From contig JAJYUJ010000049.1 of the NCBI GenBank assembly GCA_021792615.1, positions 1-14,414 of the forward strand: a DNA stretch of 14,414 nucleotides, in the 5' to 3' direction. How positions within the stretch are numbered: position 1 is the stretch's first letter; every line of letters starts with the position of its first letter. This DNA comes from a bacterium (GTDB lineage Bacteria; JAMCPX01). Below the pieces are notes generated by a model. The model saw only the letters and a list, made by a program, of their open reading frames with translations. It did not search any database and was not told the DNA's origin. Of this stretch, positions 7,771 through 14,414 are shown piece by piece. Both the position numbers and the translations under genes were made by a program.

Positions 7771-8115
7771 ATGGAATTTTACAGTGAGAAAAGGAAAACG
7801 AAACGGATTGATACCAGGCTGAGGGTGAATTGCAGAAAAAGCGGTGTATTCTTTTCTGATTTTGCAAGGGATATCTGTCTGGACGGTATTAAGGTGGAAA
7901 CACCAGCACTGCTTGGTAAAAACATGGAGGTAGAGCTATCCTTTTATCTGCCCGATGAATCGGATCCTATTATTGTAAAGGGCAGGGTTGTCTGGTCGGG
8001 TGTGGAAGAACATACGAACTTTAATTCTGTCCTCGGCATAAAATTCGAAGACCTGAGCGAAACCCACCGCAGCATGCTCGTAAACTTTATAGAAAATCGC
8101 GGCACAGACGCGTAG
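7771..8115 (+). CDS. Small PilZ-domain protein
   Basis: Single-domain PilZ protein of 114 aa; PilZ domains bind cyclic di-GMP and usually act in motility, exopolysaccharide or biofilm control. From the ATG at 7771: an N-terminal basic RxxxR site (RIDTR, residues about 12-16), then RDICLDGIKVET, the counterpart of the D/NxSxxG motif with Cys in place of Ser, then the beta-barrel strands (VELSFYLP, IVKGRVVWSG) and a closing helix (SETHRSMLVNFIENR). The frame is open further upstream to 7558, but that part runs through the repeats and is not PilZ-like. No clear Shine-Dalgarno precedes 7771. It stands alone, convergent with the glycosyltransferase at 8177; a link to the polysaccharide cluster is only positional. 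Confidence 0.82.
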   Translation: MEFYSEKRKTKRIDTRLRVNCRKSGVFFSDFARDICLDGIKVETPALLGKNMEVELSFYLPDESDPIIVKGRVVWSGVEEHTNFNSVLGIKFEDLSETHRSMLVNFIENRGTDA

Positions 8116-8176
8116 AAGACGCCCGCCGCTCTCATTACGCGCGTCATAGATGGAATTTACTATTACAAAACAGTTT

Positions 8177-9205
8177 TTATTTGTATTTAACCTCTTCCGC
8201 AGTTCTTTGATTGTAAAATTTCAGCATTATTTTATTCAGGTCATCAGTTGAAATGGATCTGATTTTCTGTATCTTTATACGCTCTTTGAACAAATACGGT
8301 ACTGTCTTTAAAAAAGTATAATATCCTTTTAATATTGCCCTGACCCCTCCAACAGAATATATATATTTAACACTCTTGAGATGCCCCAAAATGAGCCATG
8401 GAAAGGATTTTATTATCAAAGAACCCGGCATATCTTTAACAATTACAGACACATTGTTTTTCAATACAAGAGAGCCCATAAGTATAGAGCGTTTTTTGTA
8501 TGACATATTTACCTTATGATAGGCTATAGCCTGTGGTTCAAAATAATTTTTATAACCTATCAACCTTGCCCTGAAGCCGAGATCAACATCATCAAGATAA
8601 GCTACGAAAAGTTCGTCCAGTCCGTTCAGTTGTTTGAGTAATTTTGCTTTGTACAGTGACGCTGCCCCGGAAGCAGAAAAGATCTCTGCAGCATTTGTAT
8701 AGAGTTCAGCAGGCTGATTGTAACCTCGTTTAAATGCTCGACCCTCTCTTGTATAGACATCTCCAGCATCATCCATCTTATTTCTATCATAAAAATTAAG
8801 TATCTTGGCGTTTATAGAAAACGCATCTCTATATCTTTCTATGGCTGTAATCATATATTCCAACCATCGGGAATCCAGCTCTATATCACTATTAATGAGG
8901 GCAATGTATTTACCATGAGCATAATCTATTCCTGCATTGACAGCATGGCAGAATCCAGCATTCCTCTTTAATGGTATGACGTTAATATCATGCCATTTTG
9001 ATTTGATGTACTCTGCAGAACCATCTGTAGAGTGATCGTCAACGACAATAACTTCAAAATCTTTGAAGCTTTGTCTCAATACACTCTCTATACAGACATG
9101 GATAAATTCCTTGCCATTATAATTGGGTATTATGAAAGAAACTGCAAAGGGGTGCCTTGTATCCCTATAGTAGTCAAGCCTATCAATACCGTTTTGAGAA
9201 CTCAT
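8177..9205 (-). CDS. Glycosyltransferase family 2 (WbbL/rhamnosyltransferase-like)
   Basis: GT-A fold inverting glycosyltransferase, probably adding a sugar to a lipid-linked surface glycan on the cytoplasmic face. 342 aa. Visible: SFIIPNYNGKEF near 23-34, VVDDHSTDGS (54-63), KRNAGFCHAVNAGI, the metal-binding INSD (104-107), and the downstream LDDVDLGFRARL block that in this COG1216-type subfamily corresponds to the acceptor/ED-type motif. The C-terminal part (about 240-310) is hydrophobic/amphipathic and may touch the membrane. The start at 9205 has only a weak AAAGG 11 nt away, and this lies in a short palindrome (AAGGTTTAACCTT). It is separated from the upstream GT2 gene by 169 nt. Donor and acceptor cannot be told; a deoxyhexose donor fits the cluster. 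Confidence 0.9.
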   Translation of the reverse strand: MSSQNGIDRLDYYRDTRHPFAVSFIIPNYNGKEFIHVCIESVLRQSFKDFEVIVVDDHSTDGSAEYIKSKWHDINVIPLKRNAGFCHAVNAGIDYAHGKYIALINSDIELDSRWLEYMITAIERYRDAFSINAKILNFYDRNKMDDAGDVYTREGRAFKRGYNQPAELYTNAAEIFSASGAASLYKAKLLKQLNGLDELFVAYLDDVDLGFRARLIGYKNYFEPQAIAYHKVNMSYKKRSILMGSLVLKNNVSVIVKDMPGSLIIKSFPWLILGHLKSVKYIYSVGGVRAILKGYYTFLKTVPYLFKERIKIQKIRSISTDDLNKIMLKFYNQRTAEEVKYK

Positions 9206-9374
9206 TTAAGGTTAAACCTTTCCATCAATTCAATACTTCTTTTTGTTGAGTCGACTCATAAAATGTGGCTAACCAGCCGTGCCGTGTTTTGATAAATTAC
9301 CTTCTCAATGGCAATATAATTGAATAATACATTAATCATTTGATATACGCTCTCCCTATAATACATAGAATGAT
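9206..9374. other. 169-bp intergenic gap between the two glycosyltransferases
   Basis: The only sizeable gap inside the otherwise packed sugar cluster. It is AT-rich and contains a 12-bp perfect palindrome, TGAGTCGACTCA (9247-9258). No convincing -35/-10 pair or terminator with a U-run was found. It may carry a promoter or a lost gene. Confidence 0.4.
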
Positions 9375-10457
9375 CTACATGTTAAGGAAGCCTGCATAGT
9401 AGCCATACTGCTTTTGCAATTCTTTACTCGCTACAGTGTTTTTCTTATTGAATATAAATAATTTTCTGCTTTTATTTAACATTACAAACACATAATATCC
9501 TAATGAAAAATAATGTCGAAACCATGCGAGTGTAAATAGTGCTATTGCATATTTTTTTGAATTTAACCCAGAATAGAGCGCCCCTGCCACGTTGTACGCC
9601 GTTTCGATTTTGTTTTCTTTAATGAACATAACACCGCCCCAGAAAAAGATTTCCCTGAGCCAGACTACCAATTTTTCTGTTGCATTAATCCTTACATCTA
9701 CAGGCAGAAATTCATTTTCCTTAAGATTCTTAATAATCTTCAGATAGCCATATTTGATAAATTGCTCATCACCCAAAATGTGAGCAATAGAAGAATTATC
9801 AGCGACAACAGAAAAGATTGCACATGGTCTTTTTATTATTACAAATGGGAATCGGGCAGCTGAACGCAATTCATAATCTAGATCCATCGGATAGCCTATT
9901 TCCTGATCCAATAAGCCAATATTTTCTATAATCTCTTTTCTGAATAAAATAGCAGTCCATAAAGGGCAATTTTTACCTATCATGGAAAAAAGCCCTTCGG
10001 GTGGGGCATAATAGCCTTCTCTTGCCCATTCCGATAATGGGGTATTTATAATTTTTCCATTGCTTGATACAGGAATGGTTTCACCAGCAGAGAATATCGC
10101 TTGAGGAAACTTTTCAAACCCTCGCATGACTACCTCAAAAAACCAAGGAAGCAATACATCGTCATCTGAAAGGAATGAAAAAAATGGCGTCTCCACATGT
10201 TTCATTCCGTAGATGAAGTTATTAACCAAACCGATATTTTCTTTATGACAGAAATAACTCACCCGAGAATCGTGCTTTGCTATCTCTGAAACAATTTCTG
10301 CGGTTTCATCGCCGGATGCATTATCGTAAACGCATACTTTAAAGTGAGGATATGTCTGATTCAGCACACTACGAATCGCACGTCCCAGGAGTTTGGGACG
10401 GCGATAGGTTGGTATGATTGTTGTTATAATTGCCTGTGGAGTATCATAAGGAATCAT
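9375..10457 (-). CDS. Glycosyltransferase family 2
   Basis: Second GT-A glycosyltransferase, 360 aa. The N-terminal domain shows IIPTYRRPKLLGRAIRSVL (14-32), VYDNASGDET (43-52), ENIGLVNNF and the metal-binding SDDD (97-100). The C-terminal third is variable and contains hydrophobic stretches (for example FTLAWFRHYFSLGYYVFVML) that suggest membrane association. Its ATG directly abuts the TAA of the CmcI-type gene (TAAATG) with no Shine-Dalgarno, so translation is probably coupled by re-initiation. Overall similarity is to the generic family of polysaccharide GT2 enzymes; specificity is unknown. Confidence 0.9.
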   Translation of the reverse strand: MIPYDTPQAIITTIIPTYRRPKLLGRAIRSVLNQTYPHFKVCVYDNASGDETAEIVSEIAKHDSRVSYFCHKENIGLVNNFIYGMKHVETPFFSFLSDDDVLLPWFFEVVMRGFEKFPQAIFSAGETIPVSSNGKIINTPLSEWAREGYYAPPEGLFSMIGKNCPLWTAILFRKEIIENIGLLDQEIGYPMDLDYELRSAARFPFVIIKRPCAIFSVVADNSSIAHILGDEQFIKYGYLKIIKNLKENEFLPVDVRINATEKLVVWLREIFFWGGVMFIKENKIETAYNVAGALYSGLNSKKYAIALFTLAWFRHYFSLGYYVFVMLNKSRKLFIFNKKNTVASKELQKQYGYYAGFLNM

Positions 10458-11192
10458 TTATTTGACACACTTTAAGTATCCGCTGGGGGCTACGGTTATC
10501 AGTAGCTTCTGCTCTATGTCCTTATCAATAACAAAGCGATCATTGTGTTTGAGAAACTCGAATACTGCAGTTTTAGGGTTGTTCCCTTTGTCCCATGGTC
10601 TGTCCGGGTAGAATTTTTTTGGCAGATCTTCAATGATAGTATCGAAAACAACAAGATAACTGCCTTTTGTCACCATGGGGGAATAGTTTTCAAGCTCTTT
10701 CAAAGCGTGTTCATGGGTATGATTGGAATCAAGGGCAACAAGTACGCATTTTTTTTCCTTTGCAAAATCCGATGCTTTTTTAACAATATCTGCATCAACA
10801 GAAGAACCCTGTATCATCTTAATCCTTTTAAACATAGGATGTTTTTCAATCTCGCTCCTGTTGTGTTCCCTGATATCAATATCTATTCCAAGAACCTGTC
10901 CCTCTCCACCGAGCAATTCGAGCATGGATGCATAAAAGATTAAAGAGCCGCCGTGCGCTATACCTGTTTCAATGATCAAATCGGGGTTTACCTTCCATAT
11001 AATTTCCTGCATTGCAAGTATGTCTTGAGGATACTGAATTATAGGCCTTCCCATCCACGAGAAGTTGTATGAATATTTAGCCGGGGTAGATTCGATCATG
11101 AATTTATTTGTCGCATCAAGAAGCGGTGCGTTCCTTGAATAGCTTTTTATTCTCTGTTCACATTCTGCTTTAAATTCGTCTGTTCTGTTCAT
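10458..11192 (-). CDS. CmcI-family (cephalosporin hydroxylase-like) SAM methyltransferase
   Basis: Member of the family named after CmcI/rhamnosyl O-methyltransferase, 244 aa; despite the 'hydroxylase' name these are SAM-dependent O-methyltransferases and are common in surface-sugar clusters. Visible: the family segment YPQDILAMQEIIW (54-66), SAM-binding LIIETGIAHGGS (72-83), the acidic GIDIDIREHNR (101-111), LDSNHTHEHAL (153-163), probably part of the metal/catalytic site, and VVFDTIIEDLP. The start at 11192 has GGAG 6 nt upstream. It lies 13 nt after the SDR gene. It likely O-methylates a sugar of the glycan, either on the nucleotide sugar or after transfer; which one is not shown. Confidence 0.85.
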   Translation of the reverse strand: MNRTDEFKAECEQRIKSYSRNAPLLDATNKFMIESTPAKYSYNFSWMGRPIIQYPQDILAMQEIIWKVNPDLIIETGIAHGGSLIFYASMLELLGGEGQVLGIDIDIREHNRSEIEKHPMFKRIKMIQGSSVDADIVKKASDFAKEKKCVLVALDSNHTHEHALKELENYSPMVTKGSYLVVFDTIIEDLPKKFYPDRPWDKGNNPKTAVFEFLKHNDRFVIDKDIEQKLLITVAPSGYLKCVK

Positions 11193-11205
11193 GGCTCGCT
11201 CCTTT

Positions 11206-12051
11206 TTAACTTACAACACTTTTCATCTTTCTGTTGCATCCCCAAAATGCCATTGGTTCATATTCCGGGTAATCGTGGTATCCCAAATTCAGTTTTATAT
11301 GCTTTCCCCTTGTTTTAAGGTGATCCTCAACAAGCTTTCTTATCGAAATTGGTTTTCCGCTGCAGCAGTTAAAAATCCCGTTCTTCTGGTTCTGGATGCT
11401 GATTTTTACTATGAATTCCGCTGCCTTTTCGACATGCAAATAATCCCTGAGTTGCTCCCCGCCTGACATATTAAAAACTTCTTCGTTGTTATCAATTGCC
11501 CTGTCAAGCTGGCTTAAAATTGCATTCTCATTTTGACCTTTACCATAGAGATAAAAAAGCCTTATCCATGTATAATCAAACCTATATTGCCTGCTTAATG
11601 CATCTATAAATCTTCTTAAAGTATCTTTTGCTATGCTGTAAGGTGTATCCGGCATTGTTGGTACCCCTTCATCCAAACACCCGTTTTGCATTCCATATTC
11701 CAGACAAGTTCCTGTCACAGAAAGCTTTTTTAAACCGTTCTGTAACAAGTTTTTTATAAAAGCATAGTTCTCGGAAAGATTTCTTTCAAAGTGGAACAGG
11801 TCCTTATAATTGGGCAGTCCCTCCCATGCAAGATGGATTAATAAATCAGGTTCTTTGAATAAGGTAAAAAGGTCTTTATGAATAGATTTGTTTAATTCAT
11901 ACGGAATATAGGTTACCCTGCTAAACCAGCCGAATGATTTAGCCTTGTCGATGTTCCTGGAAGTGGCAATGACATCGGCACCAGACTTTAAGAGGTATTC
12001 CACAACATGATTACCGATAAATCCGCTTGCTCCTGTAACAAGTACCTTCAT
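11206..12051 (-). CDS. NAD(P)-dependent sugar epimerase/4-ketoreductase (extended SDR)
   Basis: Nucleotide-sugar short-chain dehydrogenase of 281 aa. N-terminal Rossmann motif GASGFIG (7-13), active-site T113-G-T115 with CLEYG, and Y138-SIAK-142 (YxxxK). The C-terminal part has the LFYLYGKGQ and RDYLHV blocks of extended SDRs. The start at 12051 was chosen because its ATG overlaps the stop of the upstream C-methyltransferase (ATGA); the upstream TTG at 12096 adds an unrelated leader. In this cluster the likely job is stereospecific reduction of the 4-keto group after epimerisation and C-methylation, giving the final CDP-sugar; a plain epimerase cannot be excluded. Confidence 0.85.
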   Translation of the reverse strand: MKVLVTGASGFIGNHVVEYLLKSGADVIATSRNIDKAKSFGWFSRVTYIPYELNKSIHKDLFTLFKEPDLLIHLAWEGLPNYKDLFHFERNLSENYAFIKNLLQNGLKKLSVTGTCLEYGMQNGCLDEGVPTMPDTPYSIAKDTLRRFIDALSRQYRFDYTWIRLFYLYGKGQNENAILSQLDRAIDNNEEVFNMSGGEQLRDYLHVEKAAEFIVKISIQNQKNGIFNCCSGKPISIRKLVEDHLKTRGKHIKLNLGYHDYPEYEPMAFWGCNRKMKSVVS

Positions 12052-13274
12052 AGTATTTGTAACTCCGGTATAGCTATAACAAATCTTGCGCCCCATTCTC
12101 TTATGTAGCTTAGCTGTGCCATGATCTCATCTTTTATATTCCACGGCAGGATGATCACATAATCAGGCTTGTACTGCTTTATCCTGCTTTCATCCACAAC
12201 AGGGATGTGACTTGCGGGCAGCAATTTACCCTGTTTGTGCGGTGATGCATCTACGACAAACCGAATGAGGTCGCTCTTAATCCCGCAATAATTAAGCAAA
12301 GTGTTGCCCTTGGCCGCTGCACCATAAGCTACTACCTTTTTGCCCCTTTGGTTCTGTTTTATAAGAAATCCAACAAACTCGTTTTTAACCTTGTTTATTT
12401 TGTCCTGAAAATTCAGATAGAAATCCACCTTGTTCATACCAATTGAATGTTCCTTCTCGAGCAGTGTATCTACGTTCTTTGAGATGGCTCTGTCTTTGTC
12501 GCCTTCATGACGTGCATAAATCCTTAAGGATCCTCCATGGGTCGTCAGTTCATCGACATCAAAGATGATAAGTTTGTAAGATTCGAATATGGATCTGACC
12601 GTCATAAACGAAAAATAAGAAAAATGTTCATGATATATAGTGTCAAACTGATTATGCCCGATAAGCTGCATGAGGTGAGGAAATTCCATGGTGATAATTC
12701 CGTCATTCTTCAACAGTATTTTTAATCCTTTTACAAAATCATGGATACGAGGGACGTGGGCTAAAACATTGTTGCCGATAAGCAGGTCTGCCTTTATTTG
12801 CTTTTTTACTAAATTTTGCGCGAGCGTCTCCCCAAAGAAATCTTCTATTGTATCTATGCCCTTCGCCTTTGCTATGTGCGCGGTATTTTTAGCCGGTTCT
12901 ATTCCGAGTACGTTAAATCCCCTCTCTTTAAAATACTGTAAAAGGTAACCGTCATTCGACGCAATCTCAATAATCATTGATTCCCGATTCAACGGAAATC
13001 TCTCCGTCATCGATCTGACATATTCCCGTGCATTATTAAGCCAGGTTTTTGAATAGGATGAAAAGTAAGCATAGTTATGGTTAAATATTTCGTCTGATTT
13101 TTTATACTCATCTACCTGAACTAAAAAGCATCTCTCGCATACAAAAAGTTTCAATGGATAAAACACCTCCGGTTCGTTGAGCTGTTCCTGTGTGAGAAAC
13201 GAATTGGATGGCGGAGCATTCCCTAAATCCGCAAAAATATGGGTGAGTTCATTGCTACAGAACCTGCACTTCAT
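12048..13274 (-). CDS. Sugar C-methyltransferase (TylC3/EryBIII/TcaB9 type)
   Basis: Three-domain SAM-dependent C-3 methyltransferase of 4-keto-deoxysugars, 408 aa, full length. An N-terminal zinc-binding domain has C3-x2-C6 and C46-x2-C49. The SAM domain shows IIEIASNDGYLL (101-112) and NNVLAHV (168-174). The catalytic Y214-H-E216-H217 follows, then a C-terminal Rossmann-like domain with VVAYGAAAKGNTLLNY and a YVIILPWN segment. From memory of the TcaB9 structure work, Tyr76, His181, Tyr222, Glu224 and His225 are its active-site residues; here Y68, H173, Y214, E216 and H217 fall at a constant offset of 8, supporting an active enzyme. Its ATG overlaps the stop of the epimerase gene (ATGA). It should install a branch methyl at C3. 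Confidence 0.9.
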   Translation of the reverse strand: MKCRFCSNELTHIFADLGNAPPSNSFLTQEQLNEPEVFYPLKLFVCERCFLVQVDEYKKSDEIFNHNYAYFSSYSKTWLNNAREYVRSMTERFPLNRESMIIEIASNDGYLLQYFKERGFNVLGIEPAKNTAHIAKAKGIDTIEDFFGETLAQNLVKKQIKADLLIGNNVLAHVPRIHDFVKGLKILLKNDGIITMEFPHLMQLIGHNQFDTIYHEHFSYFSFMTVRSIFESYKLIIFDVDELTTHGGSLRIYARHEGDKDRAISKNVDTLLEKEHSIGMNKVDFYLNFQDKINKVKNEFVGFLIKQNQRGKKVVAYGAAAKGNTLLNYCGIKSDLIRFVVDASPHKQGKLLPASHIPVVDESRIKQYKPDYVIILPWNIKDEIMAQLSYIREWGARFVIAIPELQIL

Positions 13275-13822
13275 AAATCTATCCCGGTAAAATCTCTATC
13301 AAGTGCTTTTGCCTGCAGGTCTTTGTCCGAGATTTCCGTAATGTGAATAGGCCATGCTATGTTTATTCGCTTATCATCATACCTTAAGGTCCTTTCATTC
13401 TCAGGACGGTAGTATGCTGTATGATGGTATATTAGCTCTGAGTTGTTCTCTAGTGTCTGAAAACCGTGGGCGAAACCTTCCGGTATGTAGATCATCGTCA
13501 TGCCTTGCTTGGATAATTCAATAGCAAACCACTTCAAAAAGGTCGAAGACTCCTTTCTTATATCTACGATGACATCGAAAACCTTGCCGTTTACACACCC
13601 GATAAGCTTCGTTTCTGCTGAAGGTGGTATCTGATAGTGCATCCCTCTTACGGTCCCCTTTTGATTCGTTATAGAATAATTTATTTGAACAATTTCTTTG
13701 CTCTGGTTGATCCCGGAAAACTCATCTTTGGAGTAAAGCCTTACAAATGTTCCTCTCGTATCTCTATGCGGTTCAAGCTCTATTATATAAGCACCTTTTA
13801 ACGGAGTTTCTTTAAACCTCAT
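13271..13822 (-). CDS. RmlC-like dTDP/CDP-4-keto-6-deoxysugar 3,5-epimerase
   Basis: Cupin-fold epimerase of 183 aa, the normal length for RmlC. Motifs: RDTRGTF (20-26), GTVRGMHYQ with catalytic His62, VFDVIVDIR (81-89), YIPEGFAHGFQTLE (112-125), the Tyr-rich IYHHTAYYRPE (131-141, including the catalytic Tyr region) and a terminal SDKD. Because the neighbour is a CDP-glucose (not dTDP-glucose) 4,6-dehydratase, the substrate is more likely CDP-4-keto-6-deoxyglucose than the rhamnose precursor, and the symbol rfbC is withheld for that reason. It starts 3 nt after the dehydratase stop with little Shine-Dalgarno, so it is probably translationally coupled. Confidence 0.9.
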   Translation of the reverse strand: MRFKETPLKGAYIIELEPHRDTRGTFVRLYSKDEFSGINQSKEIVQINYSITNQKGTVRGMHYQIPPSAETKLIGCVNGKVFDVIVDIRKESSTFLKWFAIELSKQGMTMIYIPEGFAHGFQTLENNSELIYHHTAYYRPENERTLRYDDKRINIAWPIHITEISDKDLQAKALDRDFTGIDL

Positions 13823-13825
13823 GTG

Positions 13826-14414
13826 TTAAACCCATACAGCTTTTTTTGCCCTCGCATCAGCAATATATTCATCCAGGTCACTCGTGCTCGCAACATCGGC
13901 CTTGTGGTAAAACTCTTTGTACCAATTTATTGTTTTTTGTAAGCTTTTCTCTGTCGTCCATAAAGGCATCCAGCGAAGTTTTTCATAGGCCTTTGAACAA
14001 TCGAGTTTAAGCAACCCGGCTTCATGCGGAGTTTTATAATTACGATGCATAGTATATTTTATGTCAGGCCAAAATGCTTTTGCACCCTTTACTATTTCTT
14101 CTACCCTCCATGAATCCAGATAACTCTGACCAAAGTTCCATGACCCGGCAAAACCGGCTTTGCCCTCTAATAATTTTTGACCCAATACGAGGTAGCCTGA
14201 TAAGGGTTCAAGGACATGTTGCCACGGCCTGATCGCTTTCGGATTTCTTATGAAAACCTGTTTACCTTTAGAAACAGCCTTCATGATATCCGGTATAAGC
14301 CTGTCTACCGCCCAATCCCCACCCCCTATTACATTGCCGGCCCGTGCACTCGCTATCAATACCTTGTTATTAAAAAAGGAGTTTCTATAGGATGAGGTAA
14401 CAAGCAGATCGGAA
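13826..14414 (-). CDS. rfbG: CDP-glucose 4,6-dehydratase, C-terminal part (5' end outside window)
   Basis: Extended SDR that makes CDP-4-keto-6-deoxyglucose from CDP-glucose, the entry step to CDP-deoxysugars. The frame is open to the right edge; the apparent TTG start at 14359 is internal. About 195 of roughly 360 residues are present. Hallmarks: SYRNSFF, RAGNVIGGGDWA, DRLIPDIM, IRNPKAIRPWQHVLEPLSGYL and SWNFG, which separate this enzyme from dTDP-glucose dehydratases. The Rossmann motif and YxxxK lie outside the window. It is the first visible gene of a tightly packed operon running leftward; a glucose-1-phosphate cytidylyltransferase (rfbF) would be expected just beyond the edge. Confidence 0.92.
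   Translation of the reverse strand, partial: SDLLVTSSYRNSFFNNKVLIASARAGNVIGGGDWAVDRLIPDIMKAVSKGKQVFIRNPKAIRPWQHVLEPLSGYLVLGQKLLEGKAGFAGSWNFGQSYLDSWRVEEIVKGAKAFWPDIKYTMHRNYKTPHEAGLLKLDCSKAYEKLRWMPLWTTEKSLQKTINWYKEFYHKADVASTSDLDEYIADARAKKAVWV

Noticed and set aside
8116-8176. Terminator between the convergent PilZ and glycosyltransferase genes
   Set aside because: Only a 5-bp GACGC/GCGTC pairing with a long loop and no U-run was visible, which is too weak to annotate.

Overview
The window looks like the chromosome of a Gram-negative, probably anaerobic bacterium of the Desulfobacterota ('Deltaproteobacteria') type. This is an inference: it rests on a periplasmic lytic transglycosylase, O-antigen-type sugar genes, a PilZ protein, a pair of rubrerythrin-like diiron proteins, a low-potential-type ferredoxin and a rpsB-tsf-pyrH-frr core. 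No rRNA, tRNA, CRISPR array or intact transposase was seen.

Left part (1-7240), mostly housekeeping. A 5'-truncated lytic transglycosylase on the plus strand converges on a minus-strand pair of small ferritin-like proteins with its own sigma-70-like promoter. Next, all on the minus strand, are tyrS, an Alvin/YfhL-type ferredoxin in which one cluster cysteine is aspartate, an M20 amidohydrolase whose only sensible start is an ATA codon abutting the frr stop, then frr, pyrH, tsf and rpsB. rpsB to the ferredoxin reads like one transcription unit ending at a terminator just before tyrS. The rpsB-tsf gap holds several mutually exclusive pairing elements.

Middle (about 7240-7770) has no clear gene. 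It holds a REP-like hairpin, a 345-bp imperfect inverted repeat with a 96-bp MITE-like element nested inside it, a possible 25-codon ORF preceded by a perfect ribosome binding site, and a perfect 15-bp hairpin. A small PilZ-domain gene follows on the plus strand.

Right part (8177-14414), minus strand and visibly AT-richer: a surface-polysaccharide cluster. In transcription order it has a CDP-glucose 4,6-dehydratase (rfbG-like, runs off the right edge), an RmlC-like epimerase, a TylC3/TcaB9-type sugar C-methyltransferase, an SDR 4-ketoreductase/epimerase, a CmcI-family methyltransferase and two GT2 glycosyltransferases. The first six genes overlap or nearly touch. The enzyme set predicts a CDP-linked branched (C-methyl) 6-deoxyhexose, possibly O-methylated, that is transferred into a surface glycan.
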